Position numbers and translations under genes: made by a program. Below, in pieces: positions 63,584 through 64,000 of a DNA stretch of 64,000 bases. Every line of letters begins with the position of its first letter. The first letter of the stretch is position 1. The DNA is taken from contig NZ_CP089301.1 of NCBI RefSeq assembly GCF_021227995.1, positions 744,001 through 808,000 on the forward strand, given 5' to 3'. Under the pieces are notes generated by a model. The model ran no database searches. It saw only the letters and a list, made by a program, of their open reading frames with translations, and was not told where the DNA came from. Source of the DNA: Novosphingobium kaempferiae (lineage in GTDB: Bacteria > Pseudomonadota > Alphaproteobacteria > Sphingomonadales > Sphingomonadaceae).

Positions 63584-64000
63584 ATGCCGCTCTCCGCTAA
63601 GAATGCAACAGACATACTAGCGTGGTCGTCAGATGACAGCGCCTTCTCAATCCCTTCATTGATAATCAAGCGGCACACCGCGGGCTTTCTTGCTGTATTG
63701 TTTCTGGTCAGCGTACTTTGCCAGGTCGACCGGATACTGCTTTTCATCCTGGCGGAGACAATCAAGACCGAACTGGCGCTCAGCGATACCCAAATCGGGT
63801 TGGTGACCGGGATCGCTTTCGCGGTCTGCTACACGCTACTCTCGTTGCCTTTGGCCCGGGCCGCAGACCGTGGTTCACCGCGGCGCATTCTCGTATCATG
63901 CATATTGGTCTGGAGCCTGATGACGGCGCTGGGCGGCATCGCTGGCAGCTTCGCGCTGCTTGCGGCGACCCGCTTCGGCGTCGCGCTCGGCGAAGCCGGC
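63584..64000 (+). CDS. MFS transporter, spinster-like (3' end outside window)
   Basis: The first 139 codons of an inner-membrane MFS transporter. Helix 1 includes VLFLVSVLCQVDRILLFILAE, the DR(Y/x)IL form and following LSDTQIGLVTGIAFAVCYTL match the spinster-like group common in sphingomonads, and the loop motif ADRGSPRRIL follows. GAGGAG precedes the ATG at some distance. Cargo unknown; divergent from an AraC regulator. Confidence 0.85.
   Translation, partial: MPLSAKNATDILAWSSDDSAFSIPSLIIKRHTAGFLAVLFLVSVLCQVDRILLFILAETIKTELALSDTQIGLVTGIAFAVCYTLLSLPLARAADRGSPRRILVSCILVWSLMTALGGIAGSFALLAATRFGVALGEAG

Noticed and set aside
1..64000. CRISPR arrays, tRNA or rRNA genes, transposases, integrases
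   Set aside because: None could be recognised on reading both strands; no regularly spaced repeats were seen.

Overview
The window looks like DNA of a GC-rich alphaproteobacterium of the sphingomonad group (Novosphingobium/Sphingobium/Sphingomonas). Evidence: an F-type conjugation operon of the kind carried on sphingomonad megaplasmids, a MucR regulator, a small protein resembling the sphingomonad family DUF6771, and several large TonB-dependent receptors, three of them of the Xanthomonas/Caulobacter carbohydrate type. I see no rRNA, tRNA, CRISPR array, transposase, relaxase or replication gene, so I cannot decide between a megaplasmid and an integrated element.

Bases 1-17,374 hold an F-type type IV secretion (mating pair formation) operon on the + strand: traV (5' end missing), traC, two small membrane proteins, traW, traU, traN split into two genes, trbC, an S26 signal peptidase, traF, a second thioredoxin-fold protein, traH and traG. 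Most neighbours overlap by 4 bases (ATGA or GTGA), which suggests translational coupling. The 3' end of traG and a convergent two-helix membrane gene share a less GC-rich patch and form a candidate entry-exclusion module. Bases 17,375-22,011 are accessory backbone: a possible HEPN-like protein, an HU protein with terminator, an AAC(6')-type aminoglycoside acetyltransferase, several very small genes, and MucR with a long lysine/alanine/proline-rich tail.

Bases 22,012-32,340 look like a catabolic cluster for a hydrophobic compound. It has a TonB-dependent receptor, a 2Fe-2S ferredoxin, a cytochrome P450, three short-chain dehydrogenases, an NAD(P)-binding DapB-like protein, an aminoglycoside-phosphotransferase-like small-molecule kinase and a TetR regulator. 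Two identical-arm palindromes lie between the divergent P450 and SDR genes, and a different palindrome lies between the receptor and tetR. The substrate cannot be read from sequence. Bases 32,341-33,202 hold only a decayed LysE-like remnant.

Bases 33,203-57,666 are a sulfated-glycan utilisation locus: five Cys-type S1 sulfatases, a formylglycine-generating enzyme (FGE), a GH2 enzyme, a GH-A-like TIM-barrel protein, a tandem GH43-like propeller protein, three carbohydrate-type TonB receptors and an ACS-family MFS transporter. Glycan fragments would enter through the receptors. Exported sulfatases, activated in the cytoplasm by the FGE, and glycosidases would trim them in the periplasm, and the MFS protein would import a sugar acid or small product. 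AT-rich, similar sequences lie upstream of at least three transcription units. Iduronate-sulfatase-like and sulfamidase-like enzymes plus GH2/GH43 hint at a uronate-containing sulfated polymer such as ulvan or a glycosaminoglycan. This is inference, because no polysaccharide lyase is in view.

Bases 57,816-64,000 hold stress/redox-type genes: NAD(P)-binding epimerase and dehydrogenase paralogues, each near its own regulator (XRE/MmyB-like, MarR, AraC) with visible palindromic operators, a broken LysR gene, and the start of an MFS transporter.
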